Assembly (NCBI GenBank): GCA_016218495.1
Contig: JACRDU010000065.1
Location: 1 to 61,223, forward strand
Direction: 5' to 3'
Length of the DNA: 61,223 nucleotides
Origin: Elusimicrobiota bacterium
GTDB lineage: Bacteria > Elusimicrobiota > Elusimicrobia > UBA1565
Of the stretch, positions 9,090-17,671 are shown one piece after another. Made by a program: the position numbers and the translations under genes. Each line of letters opens with the position of its first letter. Positions within the stretch are counted from its first letter, which is position 1. Below the pieces are notes generated by a model. The model worked only from the letters and a program-made list of their open reading frames with translations. It was not told the origin of the DNA and did no database searches.

Positions 9090-10514
9090 ATGAGCGTGTC
9101 GGCGCTGGAACAGCTCTACCGGTCGGCCTTCGGCCGCGCTCCCGAGGCCGTGGAGGCGCTGAAGGCGGACGGGTCGGCCCGCCGGCTCTTCAGGATGTCC
9201 GGCGGCGGACGCAGCGTCATCGGCGCGCTGGGCCCCGATGCCGCCGAGAACCGCGCCTTCCTGTCCTTCTCCCGCCATTTCCGGTCCGTCGGCCTGAACG
9301 TGCCCGAGGTCTATGCCGAGGACGCCGGGCGGAACGTCTACATCGAGGAGGACCTGGGCGACACCACGCTGTTCCAGTTCCTGTGCGCGAACCGCGACGG
9401 GGCCGACATCGCGCCGCAGGTCGTCGAGCTCTACCGCAAGGTGGTCCGCGCCCTGCCCCGCTTCCAGGTGGACGGCGCGAAGGGGCTCGACTATTCGGCG
9501 TGCTACCCCCGCGCCAGCTTCGACAAGCAGTCGATGCTCTGGGACCTCAACCACTTCAAATATTACTTCCTGCGCCTGGCCGGGGTCCCCTTCGACGAAC
9601 AGGCGCTCGAAGACGACTTCCAGCGCTTCGCCGGCTGGCTGATCGAGGCCCCCAGGGACTACTTCCTCTACCGCGACTTCCAGTCCCGCAACGTGATGGT
9701 CCGCGACGGCGAGCCCTGGTTCATCGACTATCAGGGCGGGCGCAAGGGCGCCCTGCAGTACGACATCGCCTCCCTGCTCTTCGACGCCAAGGCCGACCTG
9801 CCCTTCGAGCTGCGCGGGCGGCTCCTGCGCGAGTACCTCGAGGCCGTGGCGGAGCGCGTGCCCGTGGACCGGGCGGCCTTCATGGAGCGCCTGCCGGGCT
9901 TCGTGCTGGTGCGCATCATGCAGGCGATGGGAACCTACGGCCTGCGCGGATTCTACGAGCGCAAGGTCCACTTCCTGCAGAGCATCCCTTTCGCCATCCG
10001 GAACCTCGAGCGCGTCCTGGAATCCCACGAGCTGCCTCTGGAGCTGCCGGCCCTGTCGGCGGTCTGGCGCAGCCTCATCGGCTCGGAGCATCTGCGCCGG
10101 CCCGGCACCGCCTCGATGGCGCTGACGGTGCGCCTTCAGAGCTTCTCGTACAAGGCCGGGATGCCCGTCGACGACAAGGGGCACGGAGGGGGCTTCGTGT
10201 TCGACTGCAGAGCGCTGCCCAACCCCGGCCGGGACGCCGCGTTCGCGCCGCTGACCGGGCGGGACGCCGCGGTGGCGGAGTTCCTGGGCAAGAGCCGCGA
10301 GGCGGCTGACTTCCTGGACCGGGCCGCCGCTCTGGTCGAGTCTGCGGTCGACAACTACCGGAGCCGCGGCTTCACCGACCTCTTCGTGGCCTTCGGCTGC
10401 ACCGGGGGCCGCCACCGCTCGGTCTATTGCGCCGAGCGGCTGGCCGAACGGCTCCGGCGGCGCGGCGTGCCGGTCGAGCTGTCCCACCGCGAGCTCGGCA
10501 AGGCCGCCGCGTGA
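9090..10514 (+). CDS. AmgK-like sugar kinase fused to a RapZ C-terminal domain
   Basis: A 474-residue two-domain protein. Residues 1-330 are an APH-fold small-molecule kinase like AmgK (anomeric MurNAc/GlcNAc kinase): catalytic loop with D196 and N201 in YRDFQSRN, and metal-binding D213 in FIDYQGG. Residues about 343-470 match the RapZ/YvcJ C-terminal domain, with FDCRALPNP (371-379), PLTGRD and the signature GCTGGRHRSV (436-445). In E. coli this RapZ domain binds glucosamine-6-phosphate and partner RNA; the RapZ N-terminal P-loop domain is absent. The next gene is MurU-like and overlaps its stop (GTGA), matching the AmgK-MurU peptidoglycan sugar recycling pair. That the RapZ part senses an amino sugar is inference. 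Confidence 0.85.
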   Translation: MSVSALEQLYRSAFGRAPEAVEALKADGSARRLFRMSGGGRSVIGALGPDAAENRAFLSFSRHFRSVGLNVPEVYAEDAGRNVYIEEDLGDTTLFQFLCANRDGADIAPQVVELYRKVVRALPRFQVDGAKGLDYSACYPRASFDKQSMLWDLNHFKYYFLRLAGVPFDEQALEDDFQRFAGWLIEAPRDYFLYRDFQSRNVMVRDGEPWFIDYQGGRKGALQYDIASLLFDAKADLPFELRGRLLREYLEAVAERVPVDRAAFMERLPGFVLVRIMQAMGTYGLRGFYERKVHFLQSIPFAIRNLERVLESHELPLELPALSAVWRSLIGSEHLRRPGTASMALTVRLQSFSYKAGMPVDDKGHGGGFVFDCRALPNPGRDAAFAPLTGRDAAVAEFLGKSREAADFLDRAAALVESAVDNYRSRGFTDLFVAFGCTGGRHRSVYCAERLAERLRRRGVPVELSHRELGKAAA

Positions 10515-11221
10515 AGGCGATGGTCCTGGCCGCGGGGCTGGGCACGCGCCTGCGTCCGCTCACCGACTCGACCCCGAAGTGCCTCATCGAGGTGCAGGGG
10601 ATGCCCCTGCTCGAGCTGGCGCTGCGGCGCCTGAGCGCGGCGGGGGTCCGGGAGGCGGTCGTCAACGCCCACCACCACGCCGACGCGGTCGCCGCCTTCG
10701 TCGCGGCCTTGGGGCCGCGCCTGGGGATGCGCCTCGAGCTGTCCCGCGAGAACCCCGTCCTCGAGACCGGGGGGGGGCTCATGCGCGCGGCGGATTTCTT
10801 CGACGACGGCAAGGCCTTCTTCGTCTACAACTCCGATGTGGTGACCGACCTCGACCTCAAGGCGCTGATGGCGGCCCAGACGGCCTCGAAGGCGTTGGCG
10901 ACCCTGGCCGTGCTCGACCGTCCGAGCGCGCGCAAGCTGCTCTTCAAGGAGGGGCGCCTGGTCGGCCGCGCGGAGAAAGCGGCGCCCCCCGGCGCGGAGG
11001 CGCTGGCATTCTCGGGCGTGCATGCCTGCGCGCCCGAGTTCCTCGGGCGCGTCATCGAGGACGGCGTCTTCTCGCTCACCGACGTCTGGCTCCGTCTGGC
11101 CTCCGAGGGCGCCCTGATCGCGCCGTTCCGCCACGACGGGGGCCTGTGGGCCGACATCGGCGACCCGCGCAAGCTCGAGGACGCGCGCCGCCTCGTCGCC
11201 GAGCGCGGTCTTCCCCTCTAG
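10511..11221 (+). CDS. MurU-like sugar-1-phosphate nucleotidyltransferase
   Basis: A 236-residue protein with the nucleotidyltransferase signature LAAGLGTRLRPLTDSTPKCL at residues 5-24 and a Rossmann-like GT-A core; no C-terminal beta-helix acyltransferase domain is present, as in MurU. In Pseudomonas MurU makes UDP-MurNAc from MurNAc-1-phosphate supplied by AmgK. The GTG start overlaps the kinase stop by four bases, so the pair is coupled, which supports this role over mannose- or glucose-1-phosphate use. ETGGGL (near 80-85) is the usual substrate-loop region. Ends in TAG. Confidence 0.85.
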   Translation: MKAMVLAAGLGTRLRPLTDSTPKCLIEVQGMPLLELALRRLSAAGVREAVVNAHHHADAVAAFVAALGPRLGMRLELSRENPVLETGGGLMRAADFFDDGKAFFVYNSDVVTDLDLKALMAAQTASKALATLAVLDRPSARKLLFKEGRLVGRAEKAAPPGAEALAFSGVHACAPEFLGRVIEDGVFSLTDVWLRLASEGALIAPFRHDGGLWADIGDPRKLEDARRLVAERGLPL

Positions 11222-11312
11222 TCTCCTAGGTCTTTTGGGTTGCCGCCGGGGGGGCCCCATGCCCGGACCCCCTGTCCCCAATCGGCCCACGGGAGGATGG
11301 CGCAAGTCTCCT

Positions 11313-11337
11313 TATAATCATGCTAGCCGCACAGGAG
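11313..11337 (+). promoter_or_regulatory. -10 element and Shine-Dalgarno of the S41 protease gene
   Basis: TATAAT at 11313-11318 followed by AGGAG at 11333-11337, six bases before the ATG at 11344. Unlike many genes here, this one has a short leader with a proper ribosome-binding site. No convincing -35 is seen. The intergenic space 11222-11343 holds nothing else I recognise. Confidence 0.6.
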
Positions 11338-11343
11338 AGCGCC

Positions 11344-13704
11344 ATGAGAAAGACCGCTGCATCGCTAATCGCCGCCGTCCTCGCCTTGGGCCCGACGGCC
11401 CCCGCCTCGGCCCAGCTGCGCTCCGCCCCCGTGAGCGCCCCGGTCGCCCCCGTGGTCCCCGTCACGGCGGTCACCTCTCCCCTCGGCGCTGCGTCCATGT
11501 CCTTGTCCGTCCCCGGCTTGACGGCGCCCCAGCTCCCGTCCGCTCTCCCCACCTTGGCGAACCCGGCGGCCTTGACCGCCGCCCGGCCGGCCGCTTCCGC
11601 CGCCGCCGCTCTGGGTCCGGTCGCCGCCGCCGCCGCCGCGCCCGCGGCCCTGCCGGCTTCCGCCCTTCCCGCCGCCGCCGCGCCATCCGCCGGCGCCGTG
11701 AACCTGGCCGGCAACGAGCAGGGCTCCGAACGCTCGGCGACCGCGCAGGACCTCGGCGCGCTCAGCCGCGAAGTGGCCTCCGCCGTCGAGTCGGTAGGCC
11801 CCGTCGCGGACGCCTCCCCGGCGCAGGCCCAGGGCCTGGGCGCCAGGCTGCTCGAGCTCTTGACGCGCCCGTTCCGCCGCTCCGAGCAGAAGGGCAAGCC
11901 GGTCTCCCCGGCGAAGGTCTCCAAGCTCAAGCGCAAGCTGGCTCTGAACGCCGCAACCGACGAGGCCTCCGCGGCGGCGCCGCAGGCCTCCCCCGAGGTC
12001 ACGCGCGAGGCGATGCTCCAGACGCTCGACTACGTGGCGTCCATCTTCAACGCCCACTACGCCCCGCTCGACTGGAAGAAGGCCACCTTCGGCACTCAGC
12101 TCGCCCAGGAGCGCGAGAAGGCGCGGGCCGCCGTGCGCGCGATGCCGAACCCGACGCGGCGCGAGTTCCAGGACATCCTCTCGCGGTTCGTCACCTCGAT
12201 GCGGGACTACCATGTGGGCATCCAGTTCTACTCCACCGAGATGTCGATGCTCCCGCTCAGCATCGTCGGCTCGGAGGGCCGCTATTTCCTCGCCTGGGTG
12301 GACCGGGAGGCCCTCCCCGAAGAGCAGTTCCCGTTCAAGGTCGGCGACGAGGTGCTGGAATTCGACGGCAAGCCGGTGTCCCAGGTCGTCGAGGGGCTGC
12401 TGCGCGTCAAGTCCGAGGGCGGCTCCGAGCTGACCGACCGCTCGATGGCGGCGCGGCGCCTCACCCGGCGCATCCGCCAGGGCGGCGACGAGGCCGTCCA
12501 GGGGCCGGTGACCCTCACCATCAAGGGCGCCCCCGGCACGGCCGAGGTGACGATGGAGTGGCAGCACGTCCCGGAGCTCATCCCCGAGGCGCCGGTGCGC
12601 GACGGCGGCGGGCTCTTCGAGCCGCCGGCCCCCGCGCCGGGCGCCCCCGTCACGGTGGAGAACGCCGGAGGCGAGCCCATGGACCAGGGCTGGGCGGCCT
12701 CCCTCAAGGCGGCCATCAAGAGCCTGATCCCTTCCGGCCTCAACCCGATGGCCGCGCTCTACGGCCGCCGGGCGCCCAAGGAGAGGATGAACCCCTACCA
12801 GATCGGCGGGCGCGAGAGCTTCGTGCCCGAGCTCGGCGAGGTGGTCTGGAAGGCTAACGCCCGCAGCCCGTTCCACGCCTACATCTTCAAGACGGCGGAG
12901 GGGAAGAAGGTCGGTTATGTGCGCATCGCCTCGTACGAGGGCGACGCCAAGACCGCCGAGAAGTTCGGCGAGCTGATGCAGAAGTTCGAAGAGGAGACGG
13001 ACTCGCTCGTCATCGACCAGGTGAACAATCCGGGCGGCAGCCTCTTCTACATGTACGCTCTGCTGGCGCGGCTGACCTCCAAGCCGCTGCTCGCCCCCAC
13101 CCAGAAGGTCGCGGTGGGCGAGGAGGACGCCTACGAGGCCATCCAGACCCTGATGGCGGCCCAGCAGGTGCGCAGCGAGGAGCAGGTCCGCCAGATTCTC
13201 GGTGAATCCCTGGACGGCTACAAGGTGACGATGAAGGTCTGGCGCGCCTTCGTGATGTACGCGCAGTTCGTCTATACCCAGCTCAAGGCCGGCAAGCGCC
13301 TGACCGACCTGTTCCCGTTCCTGGGCCTGGACAAGATCGAGGCGCAAGCCGTACAGCGCTACACGAAGCCCATCATGATGCTGATCAACGAAATGGACTT
13401 CTCCTGCGGCGACTTCTTCCCGGCGGTCCTGCAGGATAACAAGCGCGCCACCCTCTTCGGGGTACGCACCTCCGGCGCCGGCGGCGCGGTGAAGGGCCTC
13501 TCCTTCCCGAACCAGTTCGGCATCGCGGGGCTGTCCTACACCTGGACCATCGCGATGCGGACCAGCGGCAAGCCCATCGAGAACCTGGGCGTGACGCCGG
13601 ACGTGCAGTACACGCCCACCGCCGAGGACCTGGCCAACGGCTATCAGGCCTACAAGGCCGCGGTGCTCGAGACGCTCAAGAAGCTGATGGCCGTCCAGGA
13701 GTAA
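11344..13704 (+). CDS. Secreted S41-family protease, CPAF-like
   Basis: A 786-residue exported protein. A signal peptide (1-24) is followed by about 100 residues of low-complexity Ala/Pro/Val sequence, a helical region, a PDZ-like segment (about 300-400, with FKVGDEVLEFDGKPV) and an S41 peptidase core (about 510-775). The core has VIDQVNNPGGS (substrate-binding strand) and EMDFSCGDFFPAVL with candidate nucleophile Ser687. The GDFFPA context resembles the chlamydial protease CPAF more than the usual CtpA Ser-Lys pair. It starts from the SD-preceded ATG and is followed after 4 bp by the HAD gene. Substrates are unknown. Confidence 0.75.
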   Translation: MRKTAASLIAAVLALGPTAPASAQLRSAPVSAPVAPVVPVTAVTSPLGAASMSLSVPGLTAPQLPSALPTLANPAALTAARPAASAAAALGPVAAAAAAPAALPASALPAAAAPSAGAVNLAGNEQGSERSATAQDLGALSREVASAVESVGPVADASPAQAQGLGARLLELLTRPFRRSEQKGKPVSPAKVSKLKRKLALNAATDEASAAAPQASPEVTREAMLQTLDYVASIFNAHYAPLDWKKATFGTQLAQEREKARAAVRAMPNPTRREFQDILSRFVTSMRDYHVGIQFYSTEMSMLPLSIVGSEGRYFLAWVDREALPEEQFPFKVGDEVLEFDGKPVSQVVEGLLRVKSEGGSELTDRSMAARRLTRRIRQGGDEAVQGPVTLTIKGAPGTAEVTMEWQHVPELIPEAPVRDGGGLFEPPAPAPGAPVTVENAGGEPMDQGWAASLKAAIKSLIPSGLNPMAALYGRRAPKERMNPYQIGGRESFVPELGEVVWKANARSPFHAYIFKTAEGKKVGYVRIASYEGDAKTAEKFGELMQKFEEETDSLVIDQVNNPGGSLFYMYALLARLTSKPLLAPTQKVAVGEEDAYEAIQTLMAAQQVRSEEQVRQILGESLDGYKVTMKVWRAFVMYAQFVYTQLKAGKRLTDLFPFLGLDKIEAQAVQRYTKPIMMLINEMDFSCGDFFPAVLQDNKRATLFGVRTSGAGGAVKGLSFPNQFGIAGLSYTWTIAMRTSGKPIENLGVTPDVQYTPTAEDLANGYQAYKAAVLETLKKLMAVQE

Positions 13705-13708
13705 GGCG

Positions 13709-14725
13709 ATGAGGGCCGTCGTCCTAGCCCTCTCCCTGGTGCGGCCGGCGCCCATAGCGCCGGTCGTGCCGTCCCTGGCCCTGCCGCGCCTGGCGCTGCC
13801 AGTCCTGCCGGCGCCGTCTTTGGCGCCGCGCCTGTTCGCTCCTACGCTCCCCGCGGGACGGGTGTATTCCGCCGTCTCTGAGGACCAGGACGCCGGCCTC
13901 CTGGCGGGCCTTTCCCGGCGTCCGCCCAAAGCCGTGGTGATGGATTATGACAGCACGCTGGCGGACCGCGGCCCTGACGGCCTGAGCCTGCCTGTGGCCG
14001 AAGAGCTGCTGCAGTCCATCAATGCCCTCCTTTATAAGGGCATCCCGGTGGTCATCGCCACCTCGCGGCACTACGAGCTGCCCGGCACGCCGTTCCCGAT
14101 GGACCTGAAGCCCTTCGTCGACCGGATTCCCGCGCCGCTGAGGAGGCACCTCTTCATCTCGGGTGGGGTGGGGACCGAGCTCGTGGGCTTCGACGCCCAA
14201 GGCCGCGCCCGGACCCTGTGGGCCGACCCTTGGGACCTTTCCGTGGCTAGAGCGCTGGAGGCCCTATGTCGGACCACGGCGGCCGAGCTGGGCCTCTCGG
14301 CCGAGGTCATCGCCACCCCGGGCCAGGTGATGCTCAAGCTTCCCAAGGGCGATATGAACGGCGCCGGCCTGGCCGAGGCCGTGGGCCGGCGTTTGGCCGA
14401 ACGCGGCTACCTCTACCGGGTGATGCACAACAAGGAGTTCGTCTACTTCAGCCGTTCGGACAAGGGGGCCGGCCTGGTCCGGGCTTTGGCCGCCCTGCCG
14501 CACGGCGTCGCTCAGGAGGACCTCCTCGTCGTCGGCGACGAGTTCGGCCTGCCCTCCGGGGGAGATGCCCCGCTGGCCGCCGCCGTGCCGGCCGCTCGCC
14601 TGGTCAGCGTGGGGGACGCCCACTCCCGGGACTTGCCTCCCGGGGTCCATCGCCTGCGCGCCAAGGGCGGGGCGGGGGTCTTGCTGCTGCTCAAGGCCGT
14701 ATTGGCGGGCTTGCTGGGCCGCTAA
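13709..14725 (+). CDS. HAD-superfamily phosphatase-like protein with Pro/Ala-rich N-terminus
   Basis: A 338-residue protein. The first 50 residues are hydrophobic and Ala/Pro/Leu/Val-rich, like the mature N-terminus of the preceding protease, suggesting export. Residues from about 72 form a HAD fold of the sucrose-phosphatase/Cof type: motif I VMDYDST with D79 and D81, motif II near IATSRHYELPG, and motif IV VVGDEFGLPSGGDAPL near 270-285. The catalytic residues look intact. It starts 4 bp after the protease stop, so they are cotranscribed. The substrate is unknown; an extracytoplasmic HAD enzyme would be unusual. Confidence 0.7.
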   Translation: MRAVVLALSLVRPAPIAPVVPSLALPRLALPVLPAPSLAPRLFAPTLPAGRVYSAVSEDQDAGLLAGLSRRPPKAVVMDYDSTLADRGPDGLSLPVAEELLQSINALLYKGIPVVIATSRHYELPGTPFPMDLKPFVDRIPAPLRRHLFISGGVGTELVGFDAQGRARTLWADPWDLSVARALEALCRTTAAELGLSAEVIATPGQVMLKLPKGDMNGAGLAEAVGRRLAERGYLYRVMHNKEFVYFSRSDKGAGLVRALAALPHGVAQEDLLVVGDEFGLPSGGDAPLAAAVPAARLVSVGDAHSRDLPPGVHRLRAKGGAGVLLLLKAVLAGLLGR

Positions 14726-14785
14726 GGACCGACATCTGAGCAGGAAGGCTCCGCTAGCGGCGACTTCGGACCCCGTCCCCAGCGC

Positions 14786-15457
14786 ATGACCCTCGTCCTC
14801 TTCCCCGGCCTCGGCGCCGACTCTAGACTTCTGCGCCCGCTGGGCATCCCCGGCCTGCGCATCGCCGAGAACCTCGCGCCCGAGGAGGGAGAGAGCCTGA
14901 CCCATTTCGCCGAGCGGAGCATCGAAGCGCACGGCCGCAAGGACGGGGACTTCATAGGAGGCGCTTCGTTCGGCGGTATGGCGGCCGCCGAGATGTCCTT
15001 GCAGATGAAGGCGGCCGGCCTCGTCCTCCTGGGTTCCTGCGTGGCGCCGCCGCGCCTGCCCGCCTTCATGCACCTGCTGTACCGCTTCCGCGCCCTCGTC
15101 CCCGACTTCGCCCTGTCCTTGCGGGGCTTCCCGGCGCTGGTGCGCTGGCGCTTCCGCCCGGTCGGGGACGCGGAACTCGGGCTGCTCTGCGACATGGCCT
15201 CCCGGACGCTGGCCGCCCATATCCGCGAGTACGGGCGCATGGCCTACGAGTGGCAGGGCCTCGGCAGGCCCGACTGCCCCGTCCTGCGCGTCCATGGGGA
15301 CTCCGACCGCGTCATCCCGCTGCGGGAGGGGGAGGAGGCCGTCGTCCTGAGGAACGCCGGCCACGCGTTTACCCTCACCTATCCGGCAGAGACCTCCGAG
15401 GCTGTGTCGGCCTTCATGCGGGGGGGAGCCGGGCGCTCCCGAAACAGCCCGCAATAG
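14786..15457 (+). CDS. Alpha/beta-fold hydrolase
   Basis: A 223-residue alpha/beta hydrolase without a signal peptide. The nucleophile elbow GASFGG lies near residues 54-59; the acid is likely in VHGDSDRVIP near 171-180 and the histidine in NAGHAF near 191-196, completing a Ser-Asp-His triad. The short cap region fits the RsbQ/BioH-like small esterases. It begins 60 bp after the HAD gene. The physiological substrate is not predictable. Confidence 0.8.
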   Translation: MTLVLFPGLGADSRLLRPLGIPGLRIAENLAPEEGESLTHFAERSIEAHGRKDGDFIGGASFGGMAAAEMSLQMKAAGLVLLGSCVAPPRLPAFMHLLYRFRALVPDFALSLRGFPALVRWRFRPVGDAELGLLCDMASRTLAAHIREYGRMAYEWQGLGRPDCPVLRVHGDSDRVIPLREGEEAVVLRNAGHAFTLTYPAETSEAVSAFMRGGAGRSRNSPQ

Positions 15458-15474
15458 GGCCCCGCACCGCACCC

Positions 15475-15503
15475 TTGAAAGGAGGCGGAACTCCGTCTAT
15501 CCT
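15475..15503 (+). promoter_or_regulatory. Promoter of the TPR-kinase gene
   Basis: TTGAAA at 15475-15480, exactly 17 bp, then TATCCT at 15498-15503, ending 8 nt before the ATG at 15512. The mRNA would be leaderless or carry only one or two leader bases. Confidence 0.65.
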
Positions 15504-15511
15504 CCCAAGGT

Positions 15512-17635
15512 ATGCGCCCGCTCCGGCTTGCGGCCCTCCTGCTCCTCCTCACTGCCGCAATTGCGAATGGCGGACCACCGGGCATGACGACCACCGCGTC
15601 GGAGGTGGGCGAGAGCGTGTCAGGAACGGCCGCCACGAAGTCGAAGAACGATAACAATCTCCTAAAGGATGGGGGGTCTCCCGCGGGGGGAGGCTTCGGC
15701 ATCGAAGTGTCCTGGCAGGATGAGCACGGAATCTGGCATCGCGGGATGAAACCGGAACCGAAGCCCGACCCGACCCAGCCCACCCCCCCGGCCGAGCTGC
15801 CCCCGTGGGAGCCCCCGCCATCCTATCAGGCCCCCTACGAAGAGTTTCGCGACCAACTGGGTCAGGGAAACTACGACGGAGCCGGGCAGCTCGCCGACCG
15901 GCTCAAAGAGGAGCACCCCAAAGACCCCATACCGTACCGTTTCGCCGCCCTGGCCGCCATCCAGCAAGGGGACTATCCTGGCGCCCTTGAGCAGGTGCGC
16001 CAGGGCCTCGAGCTCTCCCCCAAGGACGCCGGGCTGGCCGAGATGGAGCATTATGTGGCCTCCCGCGTCGGGCTGCCCATGAAGGGGACCCTCCACGAGC
16101 CGGCGGCCAGGCCGCCTATGGGAGCCGAGGCGGACATGGCGTCCACGCCGGAGCGCGCCGCGGCGGACGGCTTCGGCTTGGCGGCCGTGCCCATCACCCT
16201 GCGCGACCCCGCCGCCCCCCGCGAGGTGGGCGAAGCCCGGCTCCTGCAGCGCGGCCTCACCGAGGTACGCGGGGGGCTGTGGCGCGAGGCCGAGGGAAAC
16301 TTCACGCGGCTCATCGAAAAGAACCCGAGGCGCTCGGACTACTTCATCCTGCGCGCCATGGCCCGCCGAGGGCTCAAGGACAAGCAAGGCGCCCTGGCCG
16401 ACGCGGACGAGGGCCTGCGCTTGAATCCCGGCGACCCCATGGGCCTCAAGACCCGGGCCCTCATCCTCTCCGAGCTGGCCCGCCATGAGGAGGCGCTGGC
16501 CGCCATCCAGGCCGTGCTGGCCCGGAACGCGCGCGACGCCGATTCGTACCGGACCCGGGCGTTGGTCTACGAGGCGATGGGGAAGCGGGCCGAAGCGATG
16601 GCGGACTACGAGTCGGCGGCGAAGCTCGACCCCGCCGCCTTCAACGAGATCTACCGCCAGGCGCTGGCGCGCCAGGACGGAAAGGCCGACGCCTCCGGCC
16701 AGCATCGGCGCCCTCCGCCGCGCTGGCTCATCTACGGGCTGCCCCTGCTCCTGACGCTAGCGGCCGTAGGCTACGCGCTGTTCCGGGAGCGCGGCCAGAC
16801 CGGGTTCTCCCAGCGCGCCGCCCCTGCTGAGGGCGGGCGGGAGACGGTGGGGGGCTTCGAGGTCACCGGGAAGCTGGGCCAGGGCGGCATGGGCGAGGTC
16901 TTCGAGGCCGTCGACCGGGCGCTCGACCGCAAGGTGGCCATCAAGAAGATGCGCTCCGAAATCGCCGACGACCCGCGCGCGCGCAAGCGCTTCTTGAAGG
17001 AGGCGCGCACGGTGGCCGCGCTGCGCCATCCCAACATCATCGAAATCCATTCCGTGCTCGAAGAGGGGGACGGGCTCTATCTGGTCTTCGAGGTCCTCGG
17101 CGGGGATACCCTGCGCGGGGTCCTGCAGGATCGGGGAGTGCTGCCCCTGCCCGAGGCCGTCGACCTGGCCGCGCAGGTCGCAGGCGCGCTGGACTACGCC
17201 CACGGCCGCGGGACCGTCCATCAGGACCTCAAGCCCGACAACATCATGGTGGAGGACGGCCGGGCCAAGGTGATGGACTTCGGCATAGCGCGCCGGGTCC
17301 AGGACACCCTGTCCACGATGACGCGCAACGAGGTCGTCGGCACGCCCATCTACATGGCGCCCGAGCAGGAGTCGGGGGTGGTGGCGCCCTCGGTGGACGT
17401 CTTCGCCCTGGGCTGCTGCCTCTACGAGATGCTGACCGGGCTTCCGCCTTTCACGGGCTCCTCCCCGCTGCAGGCCAAGCTCAACCGGGTCTTCGTGCCG
17501 GCCGGGAGGGTCAACCCGCTCGTCACCCCGGCCCTGGACGTCGTGCTGGCCCGGGCCCTCGAGCCGGACCCGCGCAACCGCTTCGCCACGGCCGGCGAGC
17601 TGGTCGCCGCCCTGCGCGGCGCCGTGCCGGCATAG
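15512..17635 (+). CDS. Membrane Ser/Thr protein kinase with extracytoplasmic TPR domain
   Basis: A 707-residue receptor-like kinase. A cleavable signal peptide (about 1-20), a Pro-rich stretch (80-106), TPR-type helical repeats in two blocks (about 107-180 and 245-385), one transmembrane helix (about 405-424) and a C-terminal Hanks-type kinase (448-704). Kinase motifs: Gly loop GQGGMGEV 456-463, Lys478, HQD 570-572 in place of HRD, DFG 589-591 and APE 616-618. With a cleaved signal peptide the TPR part faces the periplasm and the kinase the cytoplasm, opposite in order to PknB-type kinases. The Arg-to-Gln change in HRD suggests that activation-loop phosphorylation is not needed. Confidence 0.9.
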   Translation: MRPLRLAALLLLLTAAIANGGPPGMTTTASEVGESVSGTAATKSKNDNNLLKDGGSPAGGGFGIEVSWQDEHGIWHRGMKPEPKPDPTQPTPPAELPPWEPPPSYQAPYEEFRDQLGQGNYDGAGQLADRLKEEHPKDPIPYRFAALAAIQQGDYPGALEQVRQGLELSPKDAGLAEMEHYVASRVGLPMKGTLHEPAARPPMGAEADMASTPERAAADGFGLAAVPITLRDPAAPREVGEARLLQRGLTEVRGGLWREAEGNFTRLIEKNPRRSDYFILRAMARRGLKDKQGALADADEGLRLNPGDPMGLKTRALILSELARHEEALAAIQAVLARNARDADSYRTRALVYEAMGKRAEAMADYESAAKLDPAAFNEIYRQALARQDGKADASGQHRRPPPRWLIYGLPLLLTLAAVGYALFRERGQTGFSQRAAPAEGGRETVGGFEVTGKLGQGGMGEVFEAVDRALDRKVAIKKMRSEIADDPRARKRFLKEARTVAALRHPNIIEIHSVLEEGDGLYLVFEVLGGDTLRGVLQDRGVLPLPEAVDLAAQVAGALDYAHGRGTVHQDLKPDNIMVEDGRAKVMDFGIARRVQDTLSTMTRNEVVGTPIYMAPEQESGVVAPSVDVFALGCCLYEMLTGLPPFTGSSPLQAKLNRVFVPAGRVNPLVTPALDVVLARALEPDPRNRFATAGELVAALRGAVPA

Positions 17636-17659
17636 CGGCGCTTCGCAGGCTTCCCGGCG

Positions 17660-17665
17660 TATAAT
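17660..17665 (+). promoter_or_regulatory. -10 element of the DUF3047 gene
   Basis: TATAAT at 17660-17665, 6 nt before the ATG at 17672, predicting a leaderless transcript. No good -35 is present in the GC-rich upstream sequence. Confidence 0.6.
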
Positions 17666-17671
17666 GTCCCG

